DNA of 64,000 nucleotides from an uncultured Agathobacter sp. (lineage in GTDB: Bacteria > Bacillota > Clostridia > Lachnospirales > Lachnospiraceae), in assembly GCA_934307695.1 (NCBI GenBank), contig CAKRCS010000004.1:124001-188000 (forward strand), written 5' to 3'. Below are positions 42,392 through 53,530 of this stretch, piece by piece (within the stretch, counting starts at the first letter, position 1; each line of letters starts with the position of its first letter). Made by a program: the position numbers and the translations under genes. The notes under the pieces are model-generated. The model saw nothing but the letters and a program-made list of their open reading frames with translations, was not told where the DNA came from and ran no database searches.

Positions 42392-43249
42392 CTATGAAAT
42401 CGCATTCGCGCCGGCAATGATCTCCGTAAGCTCCTGTGTGATGGAGCCCTGACGCGCACGATTGTATTTTAATGTCAGATCACTGATCATATCCTCGGCA
42501 TTGCTGGTTGCGGAATCCATCGCCTGCATTCTGGCTCCGTTCTCACTGGCAACCGCCTCGACAAGCGCTCCATAAAAAAGGCTTGTCACATACTTTGGAA
42601 TGATGGTGTTGAGTGCTTCTTCCTCATTCGGCTCATAGTTCATCAGAATGTTTGAGTCCTCCGCGTCATCCGCATCGGTATCGATCTCGACCGGCAGAAG
42701 CTTGATCATCTGTGGTTCGTGTGACACCGTGTTCTTAAAGTGCGTATACGCTAAATAGATCTCGCCGACTTCACCGGAGGTAAATGCTTCGAGCACTTTG
42801 CTGCAAAGCGCTGCGGCATCCGGATATGTCGGATTCTCCATGATATGAGAGGCATTTTCTGCAATATGGTAACCCCTGCGCTCCAAGCTCTCTACGCCCT
42901 TGCCTCCGACTGCATAAATCTCCACATCATCAGTGTTCCAGCCTGCCCCGGTAACGAGCTTGACGATGTTGGAGTTGTAGCCGCCTGCAAGTCCCCGGTT
43001 GGAGGTAATGACAACCACTGCCTTCTTGGTCGATTCGCCTGCTGTCAGATACGGATGATCGATGTTACCGCTTCTGGCGAGCATGGATTTAACCGTCCTG
43101 TACATGTAGTTGAAATACGGATCGGTCTGTTCTGCGCGGGACTTTGCCTTCTGCAGCTTGACGGTAGAAACAAGCTTCATTGCTTTGGTGATCTGCTGTG
43201 TGCTGGAAATACTCTGTTTTCTTCGCTTAATGTCTCGCATTGAGGCCAT
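42392..43249 (-). CDS. atpG: ATP synthase gamma subunit
   Basis: 285 residues. N-terminal helix MRDIKRRKQSISSTQQITKAMKLVS and C-terminal helix MDSATSNAEDMISDLTLKYN form the rotating coiled-coil shaft; ITSNRGLAGGYN is the conserved central block. It starts 26 bases after atpA. Confidence 0.97.
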   Translation of the reverse strand: MASMRDIKRRKQSISSTQQITKAMKLVSTVKLQKAKSRAEQTDPYFNYMYRTVKSMLARSGNIDHPYLTAGESTKKAVVVITSNRGLAGGYNSNIVKLVTGAGWNTDDVEIYAVGGKGVESLERRGYHIAENASHIMENPTYPDAAALCSKVLEAFTSGEVGEIYLAYTHFKNTVSHEPQMIKLLPVEIDTDADDAEDSNILMNYEPNEEEALNTIIPKYVTSLFYGALVEAVASENGARMQAMDSATSNAEDMISDLTLKYNRARQGSITQELTEIIAGANAIS

Positions 43250-43275
43250 TTCTTACCACCTGCTTTCTTTCCGTC

Positions 43276-45361
<2,086 letters not shown>

Positions 45362-45374
<13 letters not shown>

Positions 45375-45895
45375 GTTGAGTTATTCATCTCCTTTAACGT
45401 TTCGTCTACGAGAGTGTCCTGAATCTGTGTATCGATGGATGCGCTGACGACCTTCTGTGCCATCAGGGACGCAATCTGGATCATCTCCTGCTTCATGTCG
45501 TCCATCGCATGCTTCTTCTCAAGCTCTGCCTCTTCCTGCGCTCTTTTGATAATGCGGGATGCTTCTTCCTTTGCTTCGTCGATAATTCTGGCTTCATTCT
45601 TGATCGCTTTCTGTCTTGCCTCGGAAAGAATTTCCTCGGCTTCTTTATCGATCTCCTTCAGCCTGCCTTCATATTCGGCTTTTAATGCGGCGGCAGTTTC
45701 CTTGTCATCCTTCGCGGAGTTGATGTCATTTGCGATTCGTTCCTGTCGATCCTTAAGAAGTTTTCTTGCAGGGTCAAACAGCAGATATGACATCAGCAAA
45801 AACAGGAAAAATACTGCTACGGCAAGTAATATCGTATCGAAGAGCAGCTGCGCATCCAGATTAAATAGAAAGCTATAATCTTCTTGTGCTAACAA
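45362..45895 (-). CDS. atpF: ATP synthase b subunit
   Basis: 177 residues: one membrane helix near 17-40 (FDTILLAVAVFFLFLLMSYL) and a long charged coiled coil with LLKDRQERIANDINSAKDDK and AEEILSEARQKAIKNEARII. It forms the peripheral stalk. It follows atpE by 40 bases. Confidence 0.96.
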
Positions 45896-45935
45896 ACGTT
45901 TACTCTCCTTTCCGTTTTATTGCGGCGTATTGATC

Positions 45936-46238
<303 letters not shown>

Positions 46239-46246
46239 TTATGCCG

Positions 46247-46987
46247 TTATTCCTCTGAGCCGCATGCCTGTGTAACATAGGTCATGGTCAGCATACAGAA
46301 AACGTAAGTCTGAATTGCTCCTGAGAACAAGTCAAAGTATACGTGAAGCACGGACGGCCAAGCCAGTGCTATGATGCGAAGCAGTCCGTATACCAAAGCC
46401 ATGATAACGGTTCCTGATAGCACATTTGCAAACAAACGCAGTGATAAAGAAATCGGTACTGCGATGTCGCTGATGATATTGATCGGTGCCCAGAGCGGCA
46501 GCCACGGCGGGAGCGGTGAACACATATCCGTCCAGATCGTCTTTGGGCTCTGATGCCTGATCTTGTTGAAATGGATCATACAGAACGTGATAAGCGCAAG
46601 CGCAAGTGTCGTTCCGTAATCCGCTGTCGGCGGTCTGAGTCCAAACAGACCGGAAATGTTACTCATCAGGATAAAGATAAAGATGGTACTGATATAATTG
46701 ACGAACTTTGGCGCCCATTTTCCCATCGTTCCTTTTACCATGTTGTCTAACATCTCCACGATCAGCTCGATCACATTCTGAAATGCGTCCGGCTTATCCG
46801 GCGATGCCTTTTTCAGCTTGCGGTTCGCCACAAAAGCAAACACAACCATCAAAAGCATTACGATCAGAATGCAGGCATGCGACGTTGTGATCCATACCTC
46901 ATGCCCGAAGAAATTAACCGGTATGATTCCGTGGATCATAAAGTCGATATTGTCTGATGAGCTCGACAGTAAAATTCCCTGATTCAC
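46247..46987 (-). CDS. atpB: ATP synthase a subunit
   Basis: 246 residues, about six membrane helices. The essential Arg is in SLRLFANVLSGTVIM, and GLFGLRPPTADYGTTLALAL is the conserved F0 a block. It forms the ion half-channels facing the c ring. It lies 56 bases before atpE and 51 bases after the atpI-like gene. Confidence 0.96.
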   Translation of the reverse strand: MNQGILLSSSSDNIDFMIHGIIPVNFFGHEVWITTSHACILIVMLLMVVFAFVANRKLKKASPDKPDAFQNVIELIVEMLDNMVKGTMGKWAPKFVNYISTIFIFILMSNISGLFGLRPPTADYGTTLALALITFCMIHFNKIRHQSPKTIWTDMCSPLPPWLPLWAPINIISDIAVPISLSLRLFANVLSGTVIMALVYGLLRIIALAWPSVLHVYFDLFSGAIQTYVFCMLTMTYVTQACGSEE

Positions 46988-47038
46988 GTTGTCACCTCCT
47001 TATTAGATTTTTATAGTGAAATTGTATTACACAATTAC

Positions 47039-47599
47039 CTATTCTGTTTTGTTTGTGCTGGCTTCTCCAGCAATATTTTCTATGGCATCTTCTGTGCATC
47101 TTTCAGCATTTTGCAGTTCTGCGGCTTTTTGTGCCGCCTCTGCCTCCTGCTGCGCTAAGTATTCCGCAAGCAGCTCCTCGTCATCCCCCACAGACGGAGT
47201 GAACCGTTCCGGGAAAATGCGTGCCAGCAGATTGTTGACCGGCAGCACCAGATACGCGGAAACCTTGATTCCAAGGACTCCCACGAATGCCATGACCACA
47301 TTTCCGAAGCGGAAATACGCGATCAGGAAAAACAAGATTGCCACGACCGCGTAGCGCGTTACCGATTTGACCACAGCCATTTTGGATGCGCGGCTCTCAT
47401 CATATAGTGTTGCGGCATCGTAGATAACTACCGCCAGATGAACCGCCATTGCGACTGCGATCGCGATGCCATACCACAGCCCGATCGTGTAATAGAGCTT
47501 GTCCTGCACAAACCACATTCCCACAAACTGGACTGCCAATCCATACAGGATAATTCCGAGTACCAGTCCGGGCAGCGCATCATTGAGCCTTTTTAACAT
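47039..47599 (-). CDS. atpI: AtpI-like protein of the ATP synthase operon
   Basis: 186 residues. Four membrane helices (residues 8-130) such as GLVLGIILYGLAVQFVGMWF and YAVVAILFFLIAYFRFGNVV, followed by a charged tail with AEYLAQQEAEAAQKAAELQN. Its place directly before atpB and the four-helix layout match AtpI, which aids c-ring assembly or Mg2+ handling. The long Ala/Glu tail is unusual. Sequence conservation in this family is low, so the call leans on context. Confidence 0.75.
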   Translation of the reverse strand: MLKRLNDALPGLVLGIILYGLAVQFVGMWFVQDKLYYTIGLWYGIAIAVAMAVHLAVVIYDAATLYDESRASKMAVVKSVTRYAVVAILFFLIAYFRFGNVVMAFVGVLGIKVSAYLVLPVNNLLARIFPERFTPSVGDDEELLAEYLAQQEAEAAQKAAELQNAERCTEDAIENIAGEASTNKTE

Positions 47600-47785
47600 A
47601 AACCGTACCTCCCGGGCATAGTACGCCCTGATAATAATCGTATTATACCTCTTTTTGCTCCGATTTGTCTACCGAAACCCAATAGACAGTTCATGAAAAA
47701 TGCCTAAAATCCAAGCGGCGGCTTACGCTATGTCCATCCCCGGAAGCGTCTGCTGCGCGCGGGCTTTAGGTGCCCTGTGAACCTG

Positions 47786-48004
47786 CTATTTCATGTACTT
47801 TTTTGCCATGCGGTACACGCTCTGCCCGCCGGCGACTGCCCCTACGAAAAAGAATGGGATGCAAAGCCAGTTTATGCCCGTCTTATTGCCGAGCCACACG
47901 CCAAAGAGCGTACACATAAAAATCGGAACAAGCATACAGATGCCAAACTGGAACACCATCATAAGCGCATCCATGACTTCGCGTTTGCTGCCCTTTTTGC
48001 TCAA
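47786..48004 (-). CDS. atpZ: AtpZ-like small membrane protein
   Basis: 72 residues with two membrane helices: FQFGICMLVPIFMCTLFGVW and GINWLCIPFFFVGAVAGGQS. A basic N-terminus (MSKKGSKREVMDAL) and the LGxWLG-type turn fit AtpZ/AtpI family proteins that accompany atp operons and form a small channel or assembly factor. A 186-base gap without a gene separates it from atpI. Confidence 0.75.
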   Translation of the reverse strand: MSKKGSKREVMDALMMVFQFGICMLVPIFMCTLFGVWLGNKTGINWLCIPFFFVGAVAGGQSVYRMAKKYMK

Positions 48005-48023
48005 ATCTGTTTCCTCTTTTCTA

Positions 48024-48506
48024 CTACAATGTCAGGCTTACCTGTCTGCCCTTGTTCTCATATCGGCGCAGCTTAACGCCCGCTGCACGCAGCATCCGCT
48101 TCGATGCGATCACGCCCGGCGTATTGCTGTACTTATCATCTGCATAAACGACTTCCTTTATTCCGCTCTGGATGATCGCCTTTGCGCACTCGTTGCATGG
48201 AAAAAGCGTCACAAAAATGGTCGCTCCCTCAAGGCTTCCTCCGCGGTAGTTTAAGATCGCATTCAGCTCGCTGTGGGTGGAGTAAAAATACTTGTTGTCC
48301 TCGCCCTCCCGCGCCCAGGTGAACTCATCATCGGAACAGCCGCTCGGAAATCCGTTGTAGCCCATGGACATGATCTTCTTCTCCGGGCTTACGATGCAGG
48401 CGCCGACCTGTGTGTTCGGATCCTTGGAACGCATTGCTGAGAGCATCGCAACTCCCATGAAATACTCGTCCCAGCTTATATAGTCCTCTCTCTTTTTCTC
48501 TGTCAT
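48024..48506 (-). CDS. dCMP deaminase (ComEB-like)
   Basis: 160 residues. Zinc motif: HSELNAIL (His and catalytic Glu) and FPCNECAKAIIQ (PCxxC). N-terminal block YISWDEYFMGVAMLSAMRSKDP with VGACIV is typical. It makes dUMP from dCMP for dTMP synthesis. The deaminase lies 19 bases before atpZ and after the upp terminator, heading the atp region; that gene order (upp, deaminase, atp) is widespread in Firmicutes. Confidence 0.93.
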   Translation of the reverse strand: MTEKKREDYISWDEYFMGVAMLSAMRSKDPNTQVGACIVSPEKKIMSMGYNGFPSGCSDDEFTWAREGEDNKYFYSTHSELNAILNYRGGSLEGATIFVTLFPCNECAKAIIQSGIKEVVYADDKYSNTPGVIASKRMLRAAGVKLRRYENKGRQVSLTL

Positions 48507-48526
48507 GTCTGATCCCCTTCCGTTTG

Positions 48527-48567
48527 CAAAAAGGCACCATGCAATTTTTCAAATTGTACGGTGCCTT
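48527..48567 (-). terminator. Intrinsic terminator of upp
   Basis: Minus strand AAGGCACC/GGTGCCTT with an inner CAATTT/AATTG pairing and five T, 10 bases after upp. It separates upp from the dCMP deaminase-atp genes. Confidence 0.85.
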
Positions 48568-48576
48568 ATCGTTTGA

Positions 48577-49206
48577 TTATTTTGTTCCAAAGATGCGGTC
48601 TCCTGCATCTCCGAGTCCCGGTACGATGTACTTGTGCTCATTTAAATGATCATCAAGCGCACCAATATAAAGGTCAACATCCGGATGAGTCTCTGTCATC
48701 CGCTTTACCCCTTCCGGTGCAGCGATGATGCACATAAAATGGATGTTTTTAACGCCTTTGTTTTTCAGCATCTGGATTGCCTCTACTGCGGATCCGCCGG
48801 TTGCAAGCATCGGGTCAACCACAAAGACCTCTCTGTTTGCGCAGTCTGCCGGAAGCTTGCAGTAATATTCTACCGGTTCTGCGGTATCCGGATCGCGGTA
48901 CAATCCGATGTGTCCTACCTTTGCAGCCGGGATAAGCTCAAGCATTCCGTCTACCATTCCAAGTCCTGCGCGCAGGATCGGTACAACAGCGAGTTTCTTT
49001 CCCTTTAACTCTTTTACGGTGGTCTTACAGATCGGTGTCTCGATCTCAACATCTGTAAGTTCAAGGTCTCTGGTTGCCTCGAAGCACTCAAGCATTGCAA
49101 CCTCGCTTACCAGTGTACGGAAGTCCTTGGATCCCGTATCTGTTCTTCTCATAAGTCCGATCTTGTGCTGGATCAGCGGATGATCCATTACTACTACCTT
49201 TGCCAT
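48577..49206 (-). CDS. upp: Uracil phosphoribosyltransferase
   Basis: 209 residues, standard length. PRPP loop [21 protein letters not shown]-terminal [13 protein letters not shown] and C-terminal [17 protein letters not shown] are fully conserved. It salvages uracil to UMP. It starts 2 bases after the LMW-phosphatase-like gene, so both share a transcript that ends at the terminator after upp. Confidence 0.97.
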   Translation of the reverse strand: MAKVVVMDHPLIQHKIGLMRRTDTGSKDFRTLVSEVAMLECFEATRDLELTDVEIETPICKTTVKELKGKKLAVVPILRAGLGMVDGMLELIPAAKVGHIGLYRDPDTAEPVEYYCKLPADCANREVFVVDPMLATGGSAVEAIQMLKNKGVKNIHFMCIIAAPEGVKRMTETHPDVDLYIGALDDHLNEHKYIVPGLGDAGDRIFGTK

Positions 49207-49208
49207 AT

Positions 49209-49673
49209 CTATTCTCCTTCGTTGTCGTTTAATAGTTTTACCAGTTTCTTGATGGATTTGCGAAGTGTCTCATAACACAGTCCGTAGGACGGAAGTGCGC
49301 CTCCGTATGGATCTAAGATCTCAAGCTCGTCCCCTACAAGCTCGGTCAGCACCTGGATGTCCTCTTCCCTGTCCTCGCCGTAAAGCTCAAGCAGCTTTTC
49401 CTTCTGGGAACGCTCCATCGTAAGGATCAGGGTATCGTCCGTCAGATCCTCCTCCGTCAGCTGCACAGATACGAAGCCCTCCATATGTATTCCATTGCTG
49501 ATAAGTATAGCCTCTGCCTTCTGGTTGATCGGCTCGGAAAATTGAACAACCAGTCCCTTTGCCAGCACCTCCACCGGGTGCTTTAATGTAAAATCTTCCA
49601 GTATTCCCTTCGCCATCGGCTCACGGCTTGTACCGGATTTTCCGACAAATATAATGCGATTATATGTTTTCAT
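49209..49673 (-). CDS. Low-molecular-weight phosphatase homologue lacking the catalytic cysteine
   Basis: 154 residues. The fold matches LMW-PTP/YwlE: the active loop is [17 protein letters not shown] where active members have CTGNTCRSPMA. The nucleophilic Cys is Gly and the second Cys is Ser; the loop Arg remains. DPYGG replaces the DP(F/Y) general-acid end loosely. Neighbours (tsaC nearby, upp next) are those of YwlE, the protein-arginine phosphatase. It should be catalytically dead by the classical mechanism and may bind phosphorylated substrates. Confidence 0.8.
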   Translation of the reverse strand: MKTYNRIIFVGKSGTSREPMAKGILEDFTLKHPVEVLAKGLVVQFSEPINQKAEAILISNGIHMEGFVSVQLTEEDLTDDTLILTMERSQKEKLLELYGEDREEDIQVLTELVGDELEILDPYGGALPSYGLCYETLRKSIKKLVKLLNDNEGE

Positions 49674-49827
49674 GCAATTACCACCCCATTTTTCTCCTTT
49701 AACAGATTACCACTTCCGCGCTTTTTCGTAAAGAGTCAGATACAAATTCCCACTTATTGCATTCATAAATTTGTTGCAGGCTGCTCCATTGGCACCTTGG
49801 GAAAATTGTGCGCGGGTTGGAACGCTG

Positions 49828-51252
49828 TCAGTTAAAATCCTCCATGGTAAAGTTCTTTTTTGACGGTGCTCCCGGAACTCCATCGAGATACAGCTTGTAG
49901 CGCATCTCCTCTGTTGCGATATATTTCGCGCGAATATCCTCAGATACCGCCAACCCTTCTGATGGTCCGATTCCGTAATCAAATGGAATCCAGAGCGTCT
50001 TACCCTTGGAATTTTTCACCGCAACAACGCTCCAAGCGTGATTGATCGCGTCGTTGGAATTAAAGTAGCTTGTAATGCCGAGCTGGTCAAACAATAGCTG
50101 CTCGTACATTGCAAAGGTCTGGCACACTCCGGTTGCCTTGTTCTTATAAAGCTGCTTCATAGCAAGCGAATCCTTGCTCGGCGGATAGTAGGTGGTGAAG
50201 GTGTAATCATACAGCATACCATACGCTACATCATCATGGCTTCTATTACATGCAAAATATTTACTGCTTGAGATCGCATAGATCTTCATGGCATCGCTCA
50301 GATCGCAAAAGTTTTTTGCCCCGTAAAGGACTGCTTCCGCATTCGTCAGCAGAAGATGTACGCCACCCTTTGTATATGCGCTGCTTGCGCTGTGCTCAAG
50401 GTAATAGTATGTCCAATATTTGCTATTCAGGCACGCCGCCCTGATTTCCTTGTCCGCGGAAAACTCGTCGTATGACATTACATTGACACACGCCGTCCTG
50501 TCATCCAGCATTGTTACGGATTTGACAATCTTCTGATAGATATCACTGTCTATGATCCAGCCGCTGTACTGCTTAGCAAGTGTTGCACTGGCGGTAGTCG
50601 TTTTCTCACTGATCCCAGAAAATTTGATGCTTGAGGCAAACCAGATATTGTCTGTGTTGTATATTGCGGGATTGTTAAGGCTTCTTAATCCCGAAAAAGA
50701 ATTATTCTCTACCAGATACGTTGTGTAGCTATCGTATATCGTATGCAGCATCCGCTCCGTCTCATCCGGGTTATTAAGATAATCCTGATAAAAGGCTTTC
50801 GTTGTCTCTGACTTGACCATTTTTTGAGTATTTTTCCACAGCTTCTCTACGAACTTCACGCTATACATATACAGCTTGGCGTTTTCTGTGGAAATGGTGT
50901 AGGTTGTGTATCCATTCTTTGTTGTTCCTGCCGTGTATTGGAAAAGAACGCCCAGCTTGTTTGTTTTCTGGATCTTGGCTTGCAGCTTTTTAACCAGCTT
51001 TTCGGAGGTGCTCTTGGTTCCCTTTACCTGAAGCGTCAGGGATTTTCCCCGATATAACTGTTTGTGTACCTTTTCCGCAGTCGCGGCATCTGCTTTCTTT
51101 ACCTTGATGGTGGTCGCTGACTTCGCTGTGGATTTTGTAGCCGCTTCTACTTCTACCCGCTGCACGGCTGTTCCGGAAAACTCCACCGGTGCCATCGTGA
51201 GGATGGTTGCACATAATAATGCGGCTATAAGTGATTTCCATAATTTTTTCAT
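49828..51252 (-). CDS. Secreted transglutaminase-like protein
   Basis: 474 residues from ATG 51252 (MKKLWKSLIAALLCATILTM signal peptide). The C-terminal domain (about 370-450) has the Cys-His-Asp triad: GVCQTFAMYEQLLFDQLGI, NHAWSVVAV and WIPFDYGIG. The N-terminal part resembles the peptidase-like region found in Lachnospiraceae surface proteins and has Lys/Thr/Ala-rich segments. Likely a peptidase or crosslinking enzyme outside the cell. A 154-base gap to the next gene shows nothing clear. Confidence 0.85.
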   Translation of the reverse strand: MKKLWKSLIAALLCATILTMAPVEFSGTAVQRVEVEAATKSTAKSATTIKVKKADAATAEKVHKQLYRGKSLTLQVKGTKSTSEKLVKKLQAKIQKTNKLGVLFQYTAGTTKNGYTTYTISTENAKLYMYSVKFVEKLWKNTQKMVKSETTKAFYQDYLNNPDETERMLHTIYDSYTTYLVENNSFSGLRSLNNPAIYNTDNIWFASSIKFSGISEKTTTASATLAKQYSGWIIDSDIYQKIVKSVTMLDDRTACVNVMSYDEFSADKEIRAACLNSKYWTYYYLEHSASSAYTKGGVHLLLTNAEAVLYGAKNFCDLSDAMKIYAISSSKYFACNRSHDDVAYGMLYDYTFTTYYPPSKDSLAMKQLYKNKATGVCQTFAMYEQLLFDQLGITSYFNSNDAINHAWSVVAVKNSKGKTLWIPFDYGIGPSEGLAVSEDIRAKYIATEEMRYKLYLDGVPGAPSKKNFTMEDFN

Positions 51253-51366
51253 AACAGAACTCCCTTCTCTTTTGTGAGTATGGTTGCAGTTTGTGGGGTA
51301 TTTCAGGCATTTTGTTTGTCGGAATGCCCTCTTTGCCAAAAAACCATTGCGCAATAAATTATGCCA

Positions 51367-52527
51367 TCACTCAATATCTTCTGCCTGCAGCACCTGATGT
51401 CCCGCAGCTTTGAGCAGGCGGTTCATGATTGCATTGCCGATGCGCGGGGTGGAAAAGCTCTCTGAATAAATCTCGTCCACGCCAAGTTCGTCGCATTCGC
51501 GAAGAATGTGATACAAGTGGCGCGCAATCGAATCCTCGTCGGCGCGGCTTCCCATAGAGAGGACAACATCTGCCGCAAACTCGTCTGCGTTATCTCCACA
51601 GTATGATGCCTCTGCCTCACGGTGAGCAGCTCCGTGTTGTGACACTCCGAACTCGCTGCGGCTATTTCCACGGTAGCGGGCCTGTGTCTCGTCTGAAGCG
51701 ATCACGGCTACACGTTTGCCGGCGGCTTTCGCTCTCGATGTGAGTAGCTTTATGGCGGAGACAACGGCTTCCTCATTGCCCTCGATGATTGCCATATCCG
51801 CCTTTGGGGCGTAGTGTTTGTATTTCATGCCCGGTGCTTTCGGCTTCTTCGTGTCATCCATTGCAATAATTCCCGGATCGATAATGACTTCTCTTCCGAT
51901 TACGTCAGAAAGCATCTGCGGGGTGATGTAGCCCGGACGAAGTACCATCGGTTTTTCTTCCGTCAGGTCAATGATCGTAGATTCGATTCCGATTCCGACC
52001 GGACCGCCATCTAGGATCATGGCGATTTTTCCGCTTAAGTCTTCTGCGACGTGCGCCGCTTCCGTCGGGCTTGGTCTGCCAGAGGTGTTCGCGCTCGGAG
52101 CTGCGATCAGGCAGCCGCTTTCGCGGATCAACGAAAGTGCAACCGGATGATTTGGCATACGGACGGCAACCGTATCCATGCCGCCTGTGGTTGCATACGG
52201 CACAGCTTCACTTTTCCACACGATCATGGTCAGCGGTCCCGGCCAGAAAGCATTTGCCAAAAGCTTCGCCTCTTCCGGGACCTCCCGTGCTACACGGTAT
52301 AGATCGTCAAACTCTGCAATATGTACGATCAGCGGATTATCGGATGGTCTGCCCTTTGCGGCATATATTTTCCGAGATGCTTCCGGATCAAGCGCGTCTC
52401 CGCCAAGTCCATATACCGTCTCGGTCGGAAATGCCACCAGCTCGCCTGCGGCGATCCGTTTGCCCGCCCGCTTCATATCCTCCTGATCCGGATTTTTACT
52501 GTCTACATGTAAAATCTCTGTTTCCAT
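51367..52527 (-). CDS. tsaC: L-threonylcarbamoyladenylate synthase (TsaC/Sua5 long form)
   Basis: 386 residues, the long Sua5 form. Residues 20-210 are the YrdC domain (ELVAFPTETVYGLGGDALDP, AKGRPSDNPLIVHI, SANTSGRPSPT); residues about 235-385 are the Sua5 domain (PGMKYKHYAPKADMAII). Makes the precursor for tRNA t6A37. Start has GAGGG 9 bases upstream. The 5' side is a 16-bp minisatellite that begins only 15 bases from the start codon. Confidence 0.95.
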   Translation of the reverse strand: METEILHVDSKNPDQEDMKRAGKRIAAGELVAFPTETVYGLGGDALDPEASRKIYAAKGRPSDNPLIVHIAEFDDLYRVAREVPEEAKLLANAFWPGPLTMIVWKSEAVPYATTGGMDTVAVRMPNHPVALSLIRESGCLIAAPSANTSGRPSPTEAAHVAEDLSGKIAMILDGGPVGIGIESTIIDLTEEKPMVLRPGYITPQMLSDVIGREVIIDPGIIAMDDTKKPKAPGMKYKHYAPKADMAIIEGNEEAVVSAIKLLTSRAKAAGKRVAVIASDETQARYRGNSRSEFGVSQHGAAHREAEASYCGDNADEFAADVVLSMGSRADEDSIARHLYHILRECDELGVDEIYSESFSTPRIGNAIMNRLLKAAGHQVLQAEDIE

Positions 52528-52542
52528 ATCTTTTCCCTCTTA

Positions 52543-52766
52543 TATGCTGGAATCGTTGTATGCTAGAATTCTTGTACACTGAAATCCTTGTGTGCTGGAA
52601 TCCTTGTGCACTGAACCCTTTGTGTTCCAGAGCTCTTGTACACTGGAATCCTTGTGTACTGGAACCCCTGTGTGCCGGAACCCCTGTCCACTGAAATCCT
52701 TGTCTACCAGAATCCTTGTGTGCCGGAGTCCTTATGCGCCAAAACCCCTGTGTGCCGGAATTGTCA
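52543..52766 (-). repeat. 16-bp minisatellite, 14 copies, upstream of tsaC
   Basis: 14 consecutive 16-base units of the type TGTGCTGGAATCCTTG (plus strand) with substitutions but no change of length. In the tsaC orientation each unit reads CAAGGATTCCAGYRYA; six of the 14 have AAGGA. It fills most of the 323-base gap between tsaC and the lipoprotein gene. 16 is not a multiple of 3, so the frames it opens are not protein repeats. Confidence 0.92.
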
Positions 52767-52850
52767 CACTTTGCAGATCTTATGCATCGGATGCTTTATG
52801 CAAAAACGGCTGCGAAGAATCGCAGCCGCCTATCCATTTGATGTTAGAAA

Positions 52851-53429
52851 TTATTCCGTGATTGCGGTGTAAGTAATGTTGGTAACGCTGTCGCCGTCTA
52901 AGATAAATGCAAGCACACAGTCATCCTTCTGGTAGGTCAGCGCGGTGTCGGTCTCGCTGGCAGCGGTACCATAGGCTGCAACAACGTCGTCCTTGCTGCT
53001 TCCGATGCAGATACCCTCTGCGGTCTCAACGGTATCGTCCTTAAGCTCGATCGTGTATACAAAGTCCTCGCCGTCCTGTGGATAAGTGCTGATCACAACA
53101 CTTCCGTATGTGTATACCTTGTCAAGTCCCTGAAATGCGCAGGACTCTGACTCGAAATAGCTGGTCGGCTCGCCGAGCTGGTCAACGATCGCAGACATCT
53201 TCTCATTTGCAAAAACTTCAACGCCGTTTAAGGTGTATACATAACCGGTTGCTGCGGAAGGTGTCTCTGCTGCCTGAGATTCCGCCGCGGTATCGGTCTC
53301 GCTCACCTCGGTGTTCGCGTCTGCTGTGCTGTTGCCGTTTCCGGCATCGTTGCTGCTGCCGCATGCGCACATAAGCAGTCCGCTTACTGCAACACAAGCC
53401 ATCATTACTGTCAATTTTCTTAATTTCAT
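52851..53429 (-). CDS. Predicted lipoprotein
   Basis: 192 residues. The signal peptide MKLRKLTVMMACVAVSGLLM ends in a lipobox-like LMCAC with the +1 Cys near 23. A Ser/Thr/Glu linker (about 25-60) follows, then a beta-rich domain with MSAIVDQLGEPTSYFESESC and ICIGSSKDDVVAAYG, which looks like two DUF-type repeats seen in Clostridial lipoproteins. AGGAGG precedes ATG. It lies 100 bases after the Dlt-like operon and could be its last member. Confidence 0.8.
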   Translation of the reverse strand: MKLRKLTVMMACVAVSGLLMCACGSSNDAGNGNSTADANTEVSETDTAAESQAAETPSAATGYVYTLNGVEVFANEKMSAIVDQLGEPTSYFESESCAFQGLDKVYTYGSVVISTYPQDGEDFVYTIELKDDTVETAEGICIGSSKDDVVAAYGTAASETDTALTYQKDDCVLAFILDGDSVTNITYTAITE

Positions 53430-53530
53430 GATCGTCCTCCTAAAATTCTATACCTGATTTTCAATCCTATCTGCTTAAATTCCATACCAAGCTTTTGATC
53501 TGTTTATGCATTCCACCTCAGGATACGCAT

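Noticed and set aside
47600..47785. A regulatory RNA or small gene between atpI and atpZ
   Set aside because: GC-rich inverted bits are seen but no convincing hairpin with T-run, promoter or reading frame.
52543..52766. Possible CRISPR array
   Set aside because: Units are contiguous 16-mers without spacers and no cas genes are nearby.
52592..52872. Two overlapping open frames of 78-89 codons on the plus strand with repeats like ESLCTGTPV
   Set aside because: They are by-products of the 16-bp tandem repeat, which opens all frames; no ribosome site or coding pattern, and the unit length is not a multiple of three.
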